Part shown: one piece after another, positions 1-6,948 of the stretch | How positions within the stretch are numbered: the stretch's first letter is position 1 | How the letters are laid out: each line of letters starts with the position of its first letter | From: Nitrospinaceae bacterium | Lineage (GTDB): Bacteria > Nitrospinota > Nitrospinia > Nitrospinales > VA-1 | DNA length: 64,000 nucleotides | Direction of reading: 5' to 3' | NCBI GenBank assembly: GCA_021604505.1 | Contig: BQJC01000001.1 | Span: 1,323,501 to 1,387,500 of the forward strand | The notes under the pieces: model-generated | The model's input: the letters and a program-made list of their open reading frames with translations, nothing else | Told to the model about the DNA's origin: nothing | Database searches by the model: none | Program-made: the position numbers and the translations under genes

Positions 1-1
1 A

Positions 2-343
2 AAACGTTTTCTTGAAAATAAAAATTTTCAGGTGATCGTTGCGGGCGATGGAAAAGAGGCCTTGGTAAAGTTGGACGCTTTCAACCCCCAATGTGTTCTG
101 CTCGATATTCAAATGCCTTTTTTAAACGGCGCGGATACTTTGAAAATGATCAAAGACCGTAAAGAGGAAGTCGAAGTGATCATGGTGACAGCCGTTACCA
201 GCTTGAAAATTGCCGAAGGATGCCTCAATGACGGAGCATTTTCTGTTATAGAAAAACCGGTGAACCTGGAATATCTCCACGGAAAAATCGTCGAGGCTTT
301 GGAGAAGCGGGAAGAAAAAATCCGCAAAAGAACCAGAAGGTAG
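2..343 (+). CDS. Response regulator receiver domain, 5' end outside window
   Basis: This is the C-terminal 113 residues of a CheY-like receiver domain. The reading frame is open from base 2, so the gene starts left of the window, and the GTG at 32 is an internal valine codon. Visible landmarks are the phosphoacceptor Asp in VLLDIQMP, the Thr of VIMVTA and the conserved Lys of EKPV. The protein ends in a charged tail (REEKIRKRTRR) with no output domain, so it is either a stand-alone receiver or a receiver at the end of a larger protein. The partner kinase is not in the window. The following genes are convergent. Confidence 0.85.
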   Translation, partial: KRFLENKNFQVIVAGDGKEALVKLDAFNPQCVLLDIQMPFLNGADTLKMIKDRKEEVEVIMVTAVTSLKIAEGCLNDGAFSVIEKPVNLEYLHGKIVEALEKREEKIRKRTRR

Positions 344-382
344 AAATTTTGGGAATTCCGGATTGCCCGGCGCAGGTGCAAA

Positions 383-775
383 TCAGCCCTGGTCCCATAA
401 TTGAACGATTCCGTGGAGAGAAACCATGCCGATCACCGTATTATTTTCCTGCACCATGGCATAAGAAACATTAAAGTTGGTCAAGTGCCTTGCGGCGTAG
501 GGAAGGGGCATATTGGGCGAGACGCAGAGAACCGGCTTGGTCATGATTTCATAAACGTGGGTTTCATGTAATTTTCGCCTCTGTGCGATTACTTTTCTGG
601 CAATATCCTTAAGGGTCACAATTCCGTAAACGTCTGCTTCAGATCTCGGTGCAATGAGAACCGCATTGATGTTTTCCGTCTTCATCATAGCCAAGGCCTC
701 TGAAACTTTCGTGACTCCGTCGATTTTTTTGAAATCACGCATCATGATGTCTTGAACCGATTTAGAATTCGGCAT
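383..775 (-). CDS. CBS-domain pair protein
   Basis: A 130-residue protein made almost entirely of two CBS motifs, with VYGIVTLKDIARKVI in the first and VIGMVSLHGIVQLW in the second. CBS pairs usually bind adenosine nucleotides and act as energy or ligand sensors for transporters and enzymes. It is the last gene of a minus-strand cassette, 9 bases after the P-II-like gene and behind two DUF1538 membrane proteins. It is probably a second sensor for the same membrane system. The ligand cannot be read from the sequence. Confidence 0.8.
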   Translation of the reverse strand: MPNSKSVQDIMMRDFKKIDGVTKVSEALAMMKTENINAVLIAPRSEADVYGIVTLKDIARKVIAQRRKLHETHVYEIMTKPVLCVSPNMPLPYAARHLTNFNVSYAMVQENNTVIGMVSLHGIVQLWDQG

Positions 776-784
776 CCAGATCTC

Positions 785-1132
785 CTAAAAATAATGTTCC
801 TTTATTTCTTTTTCGATACGAGGGAGTTGGCTTTCCAGACCGATCGCACGGTCGACCGTCCAGGAAAAAGCGATCCCGTTTCCATGTTCCTTTAATTGGC
901 CTGCGTCATAAATGGCTTCCATAATTGCGTCGGAATTGAAATCCTCAACCAGAAAAAGCAGCATGTCCTTCTGCACTTCCATCGTCAGCCCGAAAAAGGA
1001 TTTGTGCTTGTGAATGCCTTCTCCGCGGGCATTCAAAATCGTGACCCCAGTGGCGCCCGCATCCTTTGCGGCTTTAATGACTTCATCCTGATAATCGTCA
1101 TTGACTAAAGCGAGAATAACTTTAAATCGCAT
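785..1132 (-). CDS. P-II-like signalling protein
   Basis: A 115-residue protein with P-II family order: beta1 (KVILALVND), helix, beta2 ending GVTILNARGEG as in GlnB, a shortened T-loop region (HKHKSFFG), then a B-loop-like stretch EHGNGIAFSWTVDRAIGL. The T-loop lacks the uridylylated Tyr of classical GlnB/GlnK, so canonical GlnD control is unlikely. P-II proteins typically bind nucleotides and gate transporters or enzymes. Its position between DUF1538 membrane proteins and a CBS protein suggests it controls that transporter. The family assignment is good; the ligand is unknown. Confidence 0.75.
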   Translation of the reverse strand: MRFKVILALVNDDYQDEVIKAAKDAGATGVTILNARGEGIHKHKSFFGLTMEVQKDMLLFLVEDFNSDAIMEAIYDAGQLKEHGNGIAFSWTVDRAIGLESQLPRIEKEIKEHYF

Positions 1133-1171
1133 TGGAAATTATTCCTTAAAAGAAGGCTGCATTATAGAGTT

Positions 1172-1969
1172 TCACGTTGATTTTGCAAGCGCTTGGCTGA
1201 TCATAGCATAGGCCAAAACGGCGATGATAGGGAAAAGGGAAGCGAACGCAATAAGTCCAAACCCATCCACAATCGGCGAGCGCCCCGGAACATTGGAAGC
1301 CAGTCCAATCCCCAATGCAGCCAATACCGGAACCGTTACCGTAGAAGTCGTTACGCCTCCGCTGTCATAGGCCAGGGGAATGATCATTTTGGGCGCAAAG
1401 AACGTTTGAATGAGCAGGACCAGATAACCCGCCACTATATAGAGGTATAAGGGGGTTCCCATGACAATACGGTAGGTCCCCAAAGCTACGCCAACAGCCA
1501 CTCCCAGAGCAACGGCGATTCTAAGTCCCATTTCCGTTATGGCACCGGTAGAAATTTCTTTTGCCTTGATGGCCACTGCAATCAAAGCCGGTTCGGCAAA
1601 GGTGGTGGAAAATCCGATCAGAAATGCGAACAAATAGGTCCAGGCATAAAGCCAGGGATCTATTTCTTTCGCTGTAAAAAATGCTTTCAAACTTTCATCG
1701 TTGCCCTTTGTCAGGAATTGCGGATGGGTCAATTGATCCGCCATTCGGCTTCCGATGGGAAAAACGCATTGCTCCAGGCCGACGATAAAAATCGCGAGGC
1801 CGACAATCACTAAAACAAGTCCAATTAAAATCCGCTTTAAGTTGGGGATTTTTTTTCTAAGAATCACGCCCTGGAAAAACAAAAGAACCAACAGGATGGG
1901 AAGAATATCGATCAGCGTGCCTTTGAGGGAATTTTCTATCAGCGCGACCAAATCAGTCTCTTTCCCCAT
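1172..1969 (-). CDS. DUF1538 integral membrane protein (second copy)
   Basis: A 265-residue multi-span membrane protein of the DUF1538 family. It has the characteristic GFSTTFAEPALIAVA segment and a glycine-rich stretch with YDSGGVTTSTVTVPVLAALGIG. The frame runs open further upstream, but the ATG at 1969 (MGKETDL) is preferred because it overlaps the stop of the preceding homologue as TAATG, implying translational coupling. It is clearly paralogous to the upstream gene. DUF1538 proteins are predicted transporters of unknown substrate. The pairing suggests a heterodimer or an inverted-repeat style assembly split over two polypeptides; this is inference. Confidence 0.82.
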   Translation of the reverse strand: MGKETDLVALIENSLKGTLIDILPILLVLLFFQGVILRKKIPNLKRILIGLVLVIVGLAIFIVGLEQCVFPIGSRMADQLTHPQFLTKGNDESLKAFFTAKEIDPWLYAWTYLFAFLIGFSTTFAEPALIAVAIKAKEISTGAITEMGLRIAVALGVAVGVALGTYRIVMGTPLYLYIVAGYLVLLIQTFFAPKMIIPLAYDSGGVTTSTVTVPVLAALGIGLASNVPGRSPIVDGFGLIAFASLFPIIAVLAYAMISQALAKST

Positions 1970-2712
1970 TATTGAACTCCCAGTGTGATCATTCCAAAAA
2001 TCATTACGAACAAAATGGGAGTCAGACTCGCCAGCGCGATCAGGCCGAAGCCATCGATCATCGGATTCCGGCCGCGGATCGAGACAGACAATCCGATTCC
2101 CAATGCTGTCACCAGAGGGACCGTGACCGTTGAGGTGGTGATGCCTCCGGAATCGTAGGCGATTCCGATTATTTGTTTTGGCGCGAACAAAGTAGCGATC
2201 ACGATCAAACCATACCCTGCGACAATAAACCAAACCAGAGGCCATCCACGGATGATCCGAATGACGCCCAGAGCGGTGGCCAGCCCCACGGAAAAAGCTA
2301 CGGAAAGCCTGAGGCCATAGACAAATGATGAAATGGTGGAAATATCGTTGACGATAGCCCCCGAATCAGCCACGATGCGGCCGGCTTTTTTAGCGATCAC
2401 GGTCAGGGCGGGTTCAGCGATGGTCGTCGAAAATCCTAATAAAAAACCAAAAAGGATGACCCAGCCAACATTTCCCTTTTGGGTGAATTGGGCAGCGATT
2501 TTTTCCCCCATGGGGAATAAGGCGTTTTCCAAGCCGAGAATGAACAAAAATAGACCCATCACCACAAATACAATCCCCAGAAGGGTTTGCTCAAGGTGAG
2601 GAAACGGTTTTTGAATGACAAATGTTTGGAAAAAAAAGATAACAGCTAATAAAGGGAGGATGTCGAGGCAGACAGACAGCAATTTGTGAAAAAAAACTTT
2701 TATATGGCTCAC
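1969..2712 (-). CDS. DUF1538 integral membrane protein (first copy)
   Basis: A 247-residue hydrophobic protein with about seven to eight predicted membrane segments. It shares with its downstream paralogue the motifs GFSTTIAEPALTVIA and YDSGGITTSTVTVP, and the ending where a conserved GRNPMIDGFGLIALASL precedes the last helix. It is the first gene of the cassette DUF1538-DUF1538-P-II-CBS. No enzyme motif is visible and the conserved Glu/Ser/Thr motifs lie inside hydrophobic segments, as expected for a transport pathway. Membrane location is certain from composition. The substrate is unknown. Confidence 0.82.
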   Translation of the reverse strand: MSHIKVFFHKLLSVCLDILPLLAVIFFFQTFVIQKPFPHLEQTLLGIVFVVMGLFLFILGLENALFPMGEKIAAQFTQKGNVGWVILFGFLLGFSTTIAEPALTVIAKKAGRIVADSGAIVNDISTISSFVYGLRLSVAFSVGLATALGVIRIIRGWPLVWFIVAGYGLIVIATLFAPKQIIGIAYDSGGITTSTVTVPLVTALGIGLSVSIRGRNPMIDGFGLIALASLTPILFVMIFGMITLGVQ

Positions 2713-2897
2713 AAAAACATCCCGTGTCTGGATGATAAAAGAGGAGTTATAAAACAGGGATCGTGGAACGGCGTTTTAAATTTGTCAGGAAATCGGTCCG
2801 CTGAAGAGGCGGTGTCAATTCCATCCGCTACCGTGGGGAAAACACATCTTCAAGGGTATCAAGTTGCTTGAGGTTTGATCCTAAGCTCTCGGAGCGG

Positions 2898-3185
2898 TTA
2901 TTTCTCAGGTTTGGATGCGGAAGAATCATCAGGATCCTGGTGGTTTTCTGAGTGCGAAGACTCTGAGGTTTCGGGTACCGCTTTTAAAGCATCGGCATTT
3001 TCGCTTTTAATTTGAGAAATTTCTTCCACAGAAGCTTCCGGCTCATCGGTTTCCTTCATCGACCGCTTAAAGTTTCGGATGGTGTTTCCAAAGGCGCTGC
3101 CGATGCCGGGAATCTTTCCTGCGCCGAATATTATCATGATGATAACCAGTACAATCAATAGTTCGGGCAATCCGATTCCGCCCAT
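2898..3185 (-). CDS. tatA: Sec-independent protein translocase TatA-family subunit
   Basis: A 95-residue protein with the TatA/TatE plan: a short N-terminus (MGGIGLPELL), one membrane helix (residues about 5-21), the hinge GAGKIPGIG, an amphipathic helix (FGNTIRNFKRSMKE), and an acidic, Ser/Pro-rich soluble tail. It forms the pore-like assembly that moves folded twin-arginine proteins across the inner membrane with TatB and TatC, neither of which is nearby. A well-spaced promoter lies upstream. TatB is a possible alternative, but the short tail and FG-containing hinge favour TatA. Confidence 0.88.
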   Translation of the reverse strand: MGGIGLPELLIVLVIIMIIFGAGKIPGIGSAFGNTIRNFKRSMKETDEPEASVEEISQIKSENADALKAVPETSESSHSENHQDPDDSSASKPEK

Positions 3186-3230
3186 ATCCCGTCTCCAAAT
3201 TTAAATATTCCAATCAGTTACAAAATGTGG

Positions 3231-3259
3231 AGTATACCTAAACGAATTTTAAAAACCAA
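3231..3259 (-). promoter_or_regulatory. Promoter for tatA
   Basis: On the minus strand TTGGTT (3259-3254) and TATACT (3236-3231) are separated by 17 bases, about 45 bases upstream of the tatA start. On the plus strand a perfect TATAAT at 3262-3267 touches the same interval and may serve the divergent leucine-rich-repeat gene, though its -35 is poor. Confidence 0.5.
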
Positions 3260-3337
3260 GCTATAATAGCAATGCAGGTAAAAGAACGTTGAACGGGACT
3301 GACAAGTTATTTCGAACGGCTGGAGAGCGAAACAAAC

Positions 3338-3850
3338 ATGGACAACGAAGACGATAATAAGGAAAAGCTCATTGATATTTTCTATTCCACTAAGGGAAGT
3401 ATCGATAAGGTCAATGCGGCCATTGATGCCAAGTTTAATACCAATCCGTTGCGCACGATTTCGATGTTTGAAAAATACATTCAAGCCCGCCTGCAATTAA
3501 ATCCCAAGGTTCTCAAAATGTCCGGCATGGAGGTCACTCCAATGGAGGTGGCTTATTTAAGCCAGCATCTCGACCTCGTGCAACTTGAGGCCCTGGATTT
3601 AAGAAAAAACGGATTTGGGGACGAGGGGTTGAATGCCATCGCTCACTCCGCAATATTTGTTAATTTAAAGAAACTGGACTTAAGGAACAATCAAATCACC
3701 AGAGTCGGAATGGAGTCTTTAGCCAAATCAAAAACCTTAGGTAATCTGGAAAAACTGGATCTCAGAATCAATAAGCTTGGAAAACGGTGGGAAGACAAAC
3801 TCAAGGAGACAGGAAAATTTCCGAAACTGACCGAACTGAGGATTGTCTAA
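3338..3850 (+). CDS. Leucine-rich-repeat protein
   Basis: A 170-residue soluble protein without a signal peptide. After an N-terminal helical region (residues 1-55) it carries three to four leucine-rich repeats of the ribonuclease-inhibitor spacing: LEALDLRKNGFGDEGLNAIA, then LKKLDLRNNQITRVGMESLA, then LEKLDLRINKLG. Such repeats form a curved protein-binding surface; the partner is unknown. It is transcribed divergently from tatA and is not part of an obvious operon. The function is not recognisable. Confidence 0.75.
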   Translation: MDNEDDNKEKLIDIFYSTKGSIDKVNAAIDAKFNTNPLRTISMFEKYIQARLQLNPKVLKMSGMEVTPMEVAYLSQHLDLVQLEALDLRKNGFGDEGLNAIAHSAIFVNLKKLDLRNNQITRVGMESLAKSKTLGNLEKLDLRINKLGKRWEDKLKETGKFPKLTELRIV

Positions 3851-3881
3851 AAATACGCTGTATCTGCAAAATAACGCGGAA

Positions 3882-4178
3882 TTAAATAATGGTCCGGTTT
3901 TTTTGCTCGCGAATTTTTTGAACCATCTTGTCGGCAATTTCGTTGGCTTTCACCTTGTAGGTGCCTTGTTCAAGAATATCGCGAAACTTACTGACCAATT
4001 GATGACGGATCTCCCCCGAGGTCCTGGGTTTTGCAGTTTCAGGCTTATGGGACAAGGTCACCCGGTCGATAGTTTCTGCGCTCTGTGAAGCCTCAGTCTG
4101 CGCTGCGACATACCGCTTGGGTGAATTGTTGACCGGGTTGCTTCGTGCTACTTTTGTTGCTGGGTCAAATTCGGTCAT
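3882..4178 (-). CDS. flgM: Anti-sigma-28 factor FlgM-like
   Basis: A 98-residue protein. Its N-terminal half is polar and probably disordered; the C-terminal part (VSKFRDILEQGTYKVKANE, then IADKMVQKIRE) matches the sigma-28-binding helices of FlgM, including the GTYKV signature. FlgM holds the flagellar sigma factor FliA inactive until it is exported through the finished hook-basal body. I chose the ATG at 4178, which overlaps the stop of the upstream small gene as ATGA; an upstream in-frame ATG at 4211 is less likely. Other flagellar genes in the window are about 50 kb away. Confidence 0.78.
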   Translation of the reverse strand: MTEFDPATKVARSNPVNNSPKRYVAAQTEASQSAETIDRVTLSHKPETAKPRTSGEIRHQLVSKFRDILEQGTYKVKANEIADKMVQKIREQKNRTII

Positions 4179-4315
4179 TTTAGAGAAAGCCAAGGCTGAG
4201 TGAATTCGCACAGGGCGTCAAGACGGTGAACCCTGACTTTCTGCAAAGACTTTTTCCGTTCTTCCGAGTATCGTTTTTGGGGGTCGTAATAGGTGGGACG
4301 GCGTGGCAGATCCAT
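4175..4315 (-). CDS. Small basic protein translationally coupled to flgM
   Basis: A 46-residue ORF (MDLPRRPTYYDPQKRYSEER at its N-terminus, ending FTQPWLSLK). It is supported by a strong ribosome-binding site, GGGAGGAAA, about 7 bases before the ATG at 4315, and by its four-base ATGA overlap with flgM. It is rich in Arg, Lys and Tyr with no membrane segment. I do not recognise the family. The coupling suggests a role in flagellar regulation or simply a device for initiating flgM translation. Confidence 0.55.
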   Translation of the reverse strand: MDLPRRPTYYDPQKRYSEERKKSLQKVRVHRLDALCEFTQPWLSLK

Positions 4316-4594
4316 AAAAATTTCCTCCCTGAAATCCAAATCCTTCGAGACAGCATCCATCCAAAAAATAGAAAGCCAATCTCATTGCGTCAATCATCCT
4401 TGTTGACACCTATATAGATTTTCGGTTTAAATGCAGGATTCTTGAGTTTTTTCGGAAAAGAAATCTTGGAAAAATTAAAAATTTCAAGAGATTAGCCTGT
4501 AACTGCGAAAACACCTCATTTCACTTTGGGAAAATCGATCTTGTATCGATTGAAAGCGATCATTTTTTTGTCTGAATCAATTTAAGCCGCGGAA

Positions 4595-4651
4595 TTTCAA
4601 AAGTTTTGAAAAACTTATAATATTGCCTTTCGGATAATATTATAGTATCAT
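4595..4651 (+). promoter_or_regulatory. Palindromic operator and promoter of candidate small RNA
   Basis: A perfect 17-base dyad, TTTCAAAAgTTTTGAAA (4595-4611), lies four bases before a consensus -10 TATAAT (4616-4621), in the position of the -35 region. This is the classic placement of a repressor or activator site. A second promoter-like pair, TTGCCT (4623-4628) and TATCAT (4646-4651) with a 17-base spacer, follows immediately. Either would start a transcript that runs into the terminator at 4681-4731. Confidence 0.5.
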
Positions 4652-4731
4652 AATAAACAACGAGTTACCTCCCGTTAGCGGACCCGCTTGTGAGCATGGA
4701 CTCCCCCGACTCCCAAGCGGGTCTTTTTTTT
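4628..4731 (+). ncRNA. Candidate small RNA with C-rich anti-Shine-Dalgarno motifs
   Basis: The transcript would be about 75-105 nt. Its 3' end is an intrinsic terminator: GACCCGCTTG (4681-4690) pairs perfectly with CAAGCGGGTC (4714-4723), followed by eight T. No protein gene on this strand reads into it; the nearest plus-strand gene ends at 3850. The unpaired parts carry CCUCCC (near 4668) and, in the terminator loop, CUCCCCC and CUCCC, all complementary to ribosome-binding sites. C-rich single-stranded loops are typical targeting sites of trans-acting small RNAs. It has no similarity to 6S, tmRNA, SRP or RNase P RNA that I can see. Confidence 0.5.
4681..4731 (+). terminator. Rho-independent terminator
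   Basis: A ten-base-pair perfect stem (4681-4690 with 4714-4723), a 23-nt loop, then T8 (4724-4731). It ends the candidate small RNA. Confidence 0.85.
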
Positions 4732-5100
4732 GCCCGCTTTCCAAAGCAATTTTCCCAAGTCAAACCCGGACCATTCGTTGGCGGTTTAATAATCCTATGA
4801 CAATTTAGGCGGTATTCGTTTTCAGAGGGGAACGATGAGATGAGTCTGGGATGGGGCAGGGGACTGCCAAAAATAAGAGATCTTCCTGTTTAAGTATTGT
4901 CTGCATCGTCCAAAACTTCACGCCTGCATCACCCGCCTTTAATCGGGCTTTATTTACGCGGCCCTTTTAATTACAATCAGTGCAGGGTGGTCAGGAGTCC
5001 ATACCAGCGGTTATCTGACCGAATCAGCTGGAATCCGGCCCGGTAACAACGTGCAGCGGAACGATTTATTCTCCAGATAAAATCTTAAACCCGGAGCCTT

Positions 5101-5316
5101 TTAGTGGTCTCCGTATCTGTATTCAGATCCATCCGGAAACTGTGCGTCCAGGGTTTCCTTGACCCATTGCGGAACTTTACGCCGATCCGAGGTTTGCAGA
5201 GACATGGACTCTTCTGCTTTCCGGAAATTATCCCAATGCGTTTTTTTAAGATCGTCACTGGACACCACTTTTTTCATCGTACCGTCTGGATTCAATACTT
5301 TTACTTCATAAAACAT
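5101..5316 (-). CDS. Small hypothetical protein
   Basis: A 71-residue soluble, charged protein beginning MFYEVKVLNPDGTMKKVVSS and ending GSEYRYGDH. The start at 5316 is chosen because GAGGAGG lies six bases upstream; an in-frame ATG at 5337 would place that site inside the gene. The N-terminus predicts a short beta hairpin followed by helices. It stands alone between the small-RNA region and a divergent metallochaperone gene. I do not recognise the family. Confidence 0.6.
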   Translation of the reverse strand: MFYEVKVLNPDGTMKKVVSSDDLKKTHWDNFRKAEESMSLQTSDRRKVPQWVKETLDAQFPDGSEYRYGDH

Positions 5317-5516
5317 GACCGCCTCCTCAGTTGTCATTGAATTTCAACAACTTATAAGGCAAGGTTTATGCCAAAACGTATAAAGTGTTTAAAACCAATT
5401 AGTTATACTGAAAAAACCGATTTTTTGAGTGACGCCAGATTTTGAAATATCATACAATTTATGCCAAATGTGACTTAAATTGTCACCCGAGCACTGAAAA
5501 ATGGGAGGTTAATGCG

Positions 5517-5726
5517 ATGGGGAGCTTGAAAATGCAAGTGAAGGGGATGAGTTGCGGACACTGTGTCGAAACGATTGAGAATGCCGTTGGGGAAATTACG
5601 GGAGTACGGAAGTTTGTGGTGGATTTGGAAAAGAACGAGGTCTCGGTGGATATTGAAGAGAATCAAACCAGCCTGGAGATCATTTCTTCTAAAATAAGTG
5701 AGGTGGGTTTCGAAGTGGTGGAATAA
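5517..5726 (+). CDS. Heavy-metal-associated (CopZ-like) metallochaperone
   Basis: A 69-residue single HMA domain with the metal-binding motif GMSCGHC (Cys13 and Cys16) and the ferredoxin-like beta-alpha-beta-beta-alpha-beta length of CopZ and Atx1. It would carry Cu(I), or another soft metal, to a P-type ATPase or regulator; none is adjacent. The start at 5517 follows GGGAGG by 11 bases; the frame is open further upstream, but that region has no ribosome-binding site. A GTGAC/GTCAC inverted repeat (5470-5486), about 30 bases upstream, could be an operator. Confidence 0.82.
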   Translation: MGSLKMQVKGMSCGHCVETIENAVGEITGVRKFVVDLEKNEVSVDIEENQTSLEIISSKISEVGFEVVE

Positions 5727-5763
5727 CGAGGTAAGTTTCTTTGAAAAATTCAAAGAAATGGAA

Positions 5764-6948
5764 TCAGGACTCCAGGCGCCCGATTTTTACTTGCAGAATT
5801 TTTTCCGTGCCGTTTCTAATTATTTTTATGGGGACGGTTTTTCCAACTTCTGTATCAGCCACCATTTGCTGAAGCTTTGTGGAACCCGCAACATTGAGTC
5901 CGTTAAATTGGACGATGATATCGCCTCTTATGATGCCCCCGCTCTCAGCCGGGGTTTTCTTGTCGACGCTGTTCACCAAAACCCCGCCTTTGGGTGATTT
6001 CAAGTTAAACGAGGACGCCAGGTCCGGCGTTAAGGATTGAATGCCGATCCCCAGCCAGCCGCGTTCCACTTCACCGTGTTCAATGAGCTGGGCGGCTATT
6101 TTGATGGCCATTTCAATGGGAATGGCAAACCCCACTCCGGAGCCGATTTTTGCAACGGCGGTATTGATGCCGATGACCTCACCTTTTAGGTTGATCAAGG
6201 GACCTCCGCTGTTTCCAGGGTTGATGGAAGCATCGGTTTGAATAAAATCTTCATAGGTGGTGATTCCCAGATTTGACCTTCCTTTGCCGCTGATCACGCC
6301 GACCGTAACCGTTCCCTCAAGTCCGTACGGATTACCAATGGCCATCACCCATTCGCCAACGCCCAGTTCGTCGGATTTCCCAAAAGCAGGGGAGGGCAGG
6401 CGGCGGAAGGTTGAGATTTTTAATACCGCAAGATCCGATAAAGGATCGGTTCCCACCAGCTTGGCGTAATGATCTGAGCCCTGAGGCAACCCGACCAGAA
6501 TTTTGGAAATATCTTTCACGACATGGTGGTTGGTCAGGATATAACCCTTGGAATTGAGGAGCATGCCCGATCCGACATTTTCAACCTGATAACGTTTTTT
6601 AACGAAGGAACTTGCTACCCAGTCCTTCAGGGATGAGTACCAGGGCCGGGAGGGGGAGGGGTGCGGTTCGGACCTGGAAGCGTTGTGAATGCTGTCCGAG
6701 ACCTTGTTGATGCTGACCACAGTGGGTTTGATGAGTTTGGCATTTTGAACAAACGCATCCTGTAATTCAAGAATATCCTTGAAATCCTGCCGGTCGGCAA
6801 ATTCACTGTCCACGGTGGTGTTTATTTTTGGAAGGGCACTGTCAAAAATGGGAAACCGGTCAAGGACCAGTGTTGTGCCGATATAAATCAAGGCGACGAC
6901 AAACAGCGCCTGAATGGTAAATTTGAATTGATTGAATGGCTCAGGCAT
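5764..6948 (-). CDS. htrA: HtrA/DegS-like periplasmic serine protease
   Basis: A 394-residue trypsin-fold protease with an N-terminal membrane anchor (residues about 9-30), the catalytic triad His142 (TNHHVV), Asp172 (SDLAVLK) and Ser247 (GNSGGPL), and one C-terminal PDZ domain (about 300-390). One PDZ plus an uncleaved anchor is the DegS/HtrA-type layout rather than DegP. Its role is degrading or sensing misfolded envelope proteins. The start at 6948 has GAGGTG seven bases upstream and overlaps the end of ubiE by 8 bases, so the two are cotranscribed. Confidence 0.93.
   Translation of the reverse strand: MPEPFNQFKFTIQALFVVALIYIGTTLVLDRFPIFDSALPKINTTVDSEFADRQDFKDILELQDAFVQNAKLIKPTVVSINKVSDSIHNASRSEPHPSPSRPWYSSLKDWVASSFVKKRYQVENVGSGMLLNSKGYILTNHHVVKDISKILVGLPQGSDHYAKLVGTDPLSDLAVLKISTFRRLPSPAFGKSDELGVGEWVMAIGNPYGLEGTVTVGVISGKGRSNLGITTYEDFIQTDASINPGNSGGPLINLKGEVIGINTAVAKIGSGVGFAIPIEMAIKIAAQLIEHGEVERGWLGIGIQSLTPDLASSFNLKSPKGGVLVNSVDKKTPAESGGIIRGDIIVQFNGLNVAGSTKLQQMVADTEVGKTVPIKIIRNGTEKILQVKIGRLES

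Larger units (their letters stand above)
4316..5100. other. Long intergenic region with a regulated small RNA
   Basis: This is 785 bases without a convincing protein gene. Contents by eye: a 7-bp inverted repeat AATCGAT/ATCGATT with a 5-base loop at 4533-4551; a perfect dyad at 4595-4611; promoter elements at 4616-4651; and a terminator hairpin at 4681-4731 (the last three are listed separately). From 4732 to 5100 I see only weak short inverted repeats, such as CCCG/CGGG and GGGC/GCCC around 4940-4970, and no long open frame. Confidence 0.6.

Noticed and set aside
2686-2871. 61-codon plus-strand frame between the DUF1538 cassette and tatA
   Set aside because: It overlaps the start of the DUF1538 gene on the opposite strand and has no protein-like composition or ribosome-binding site.
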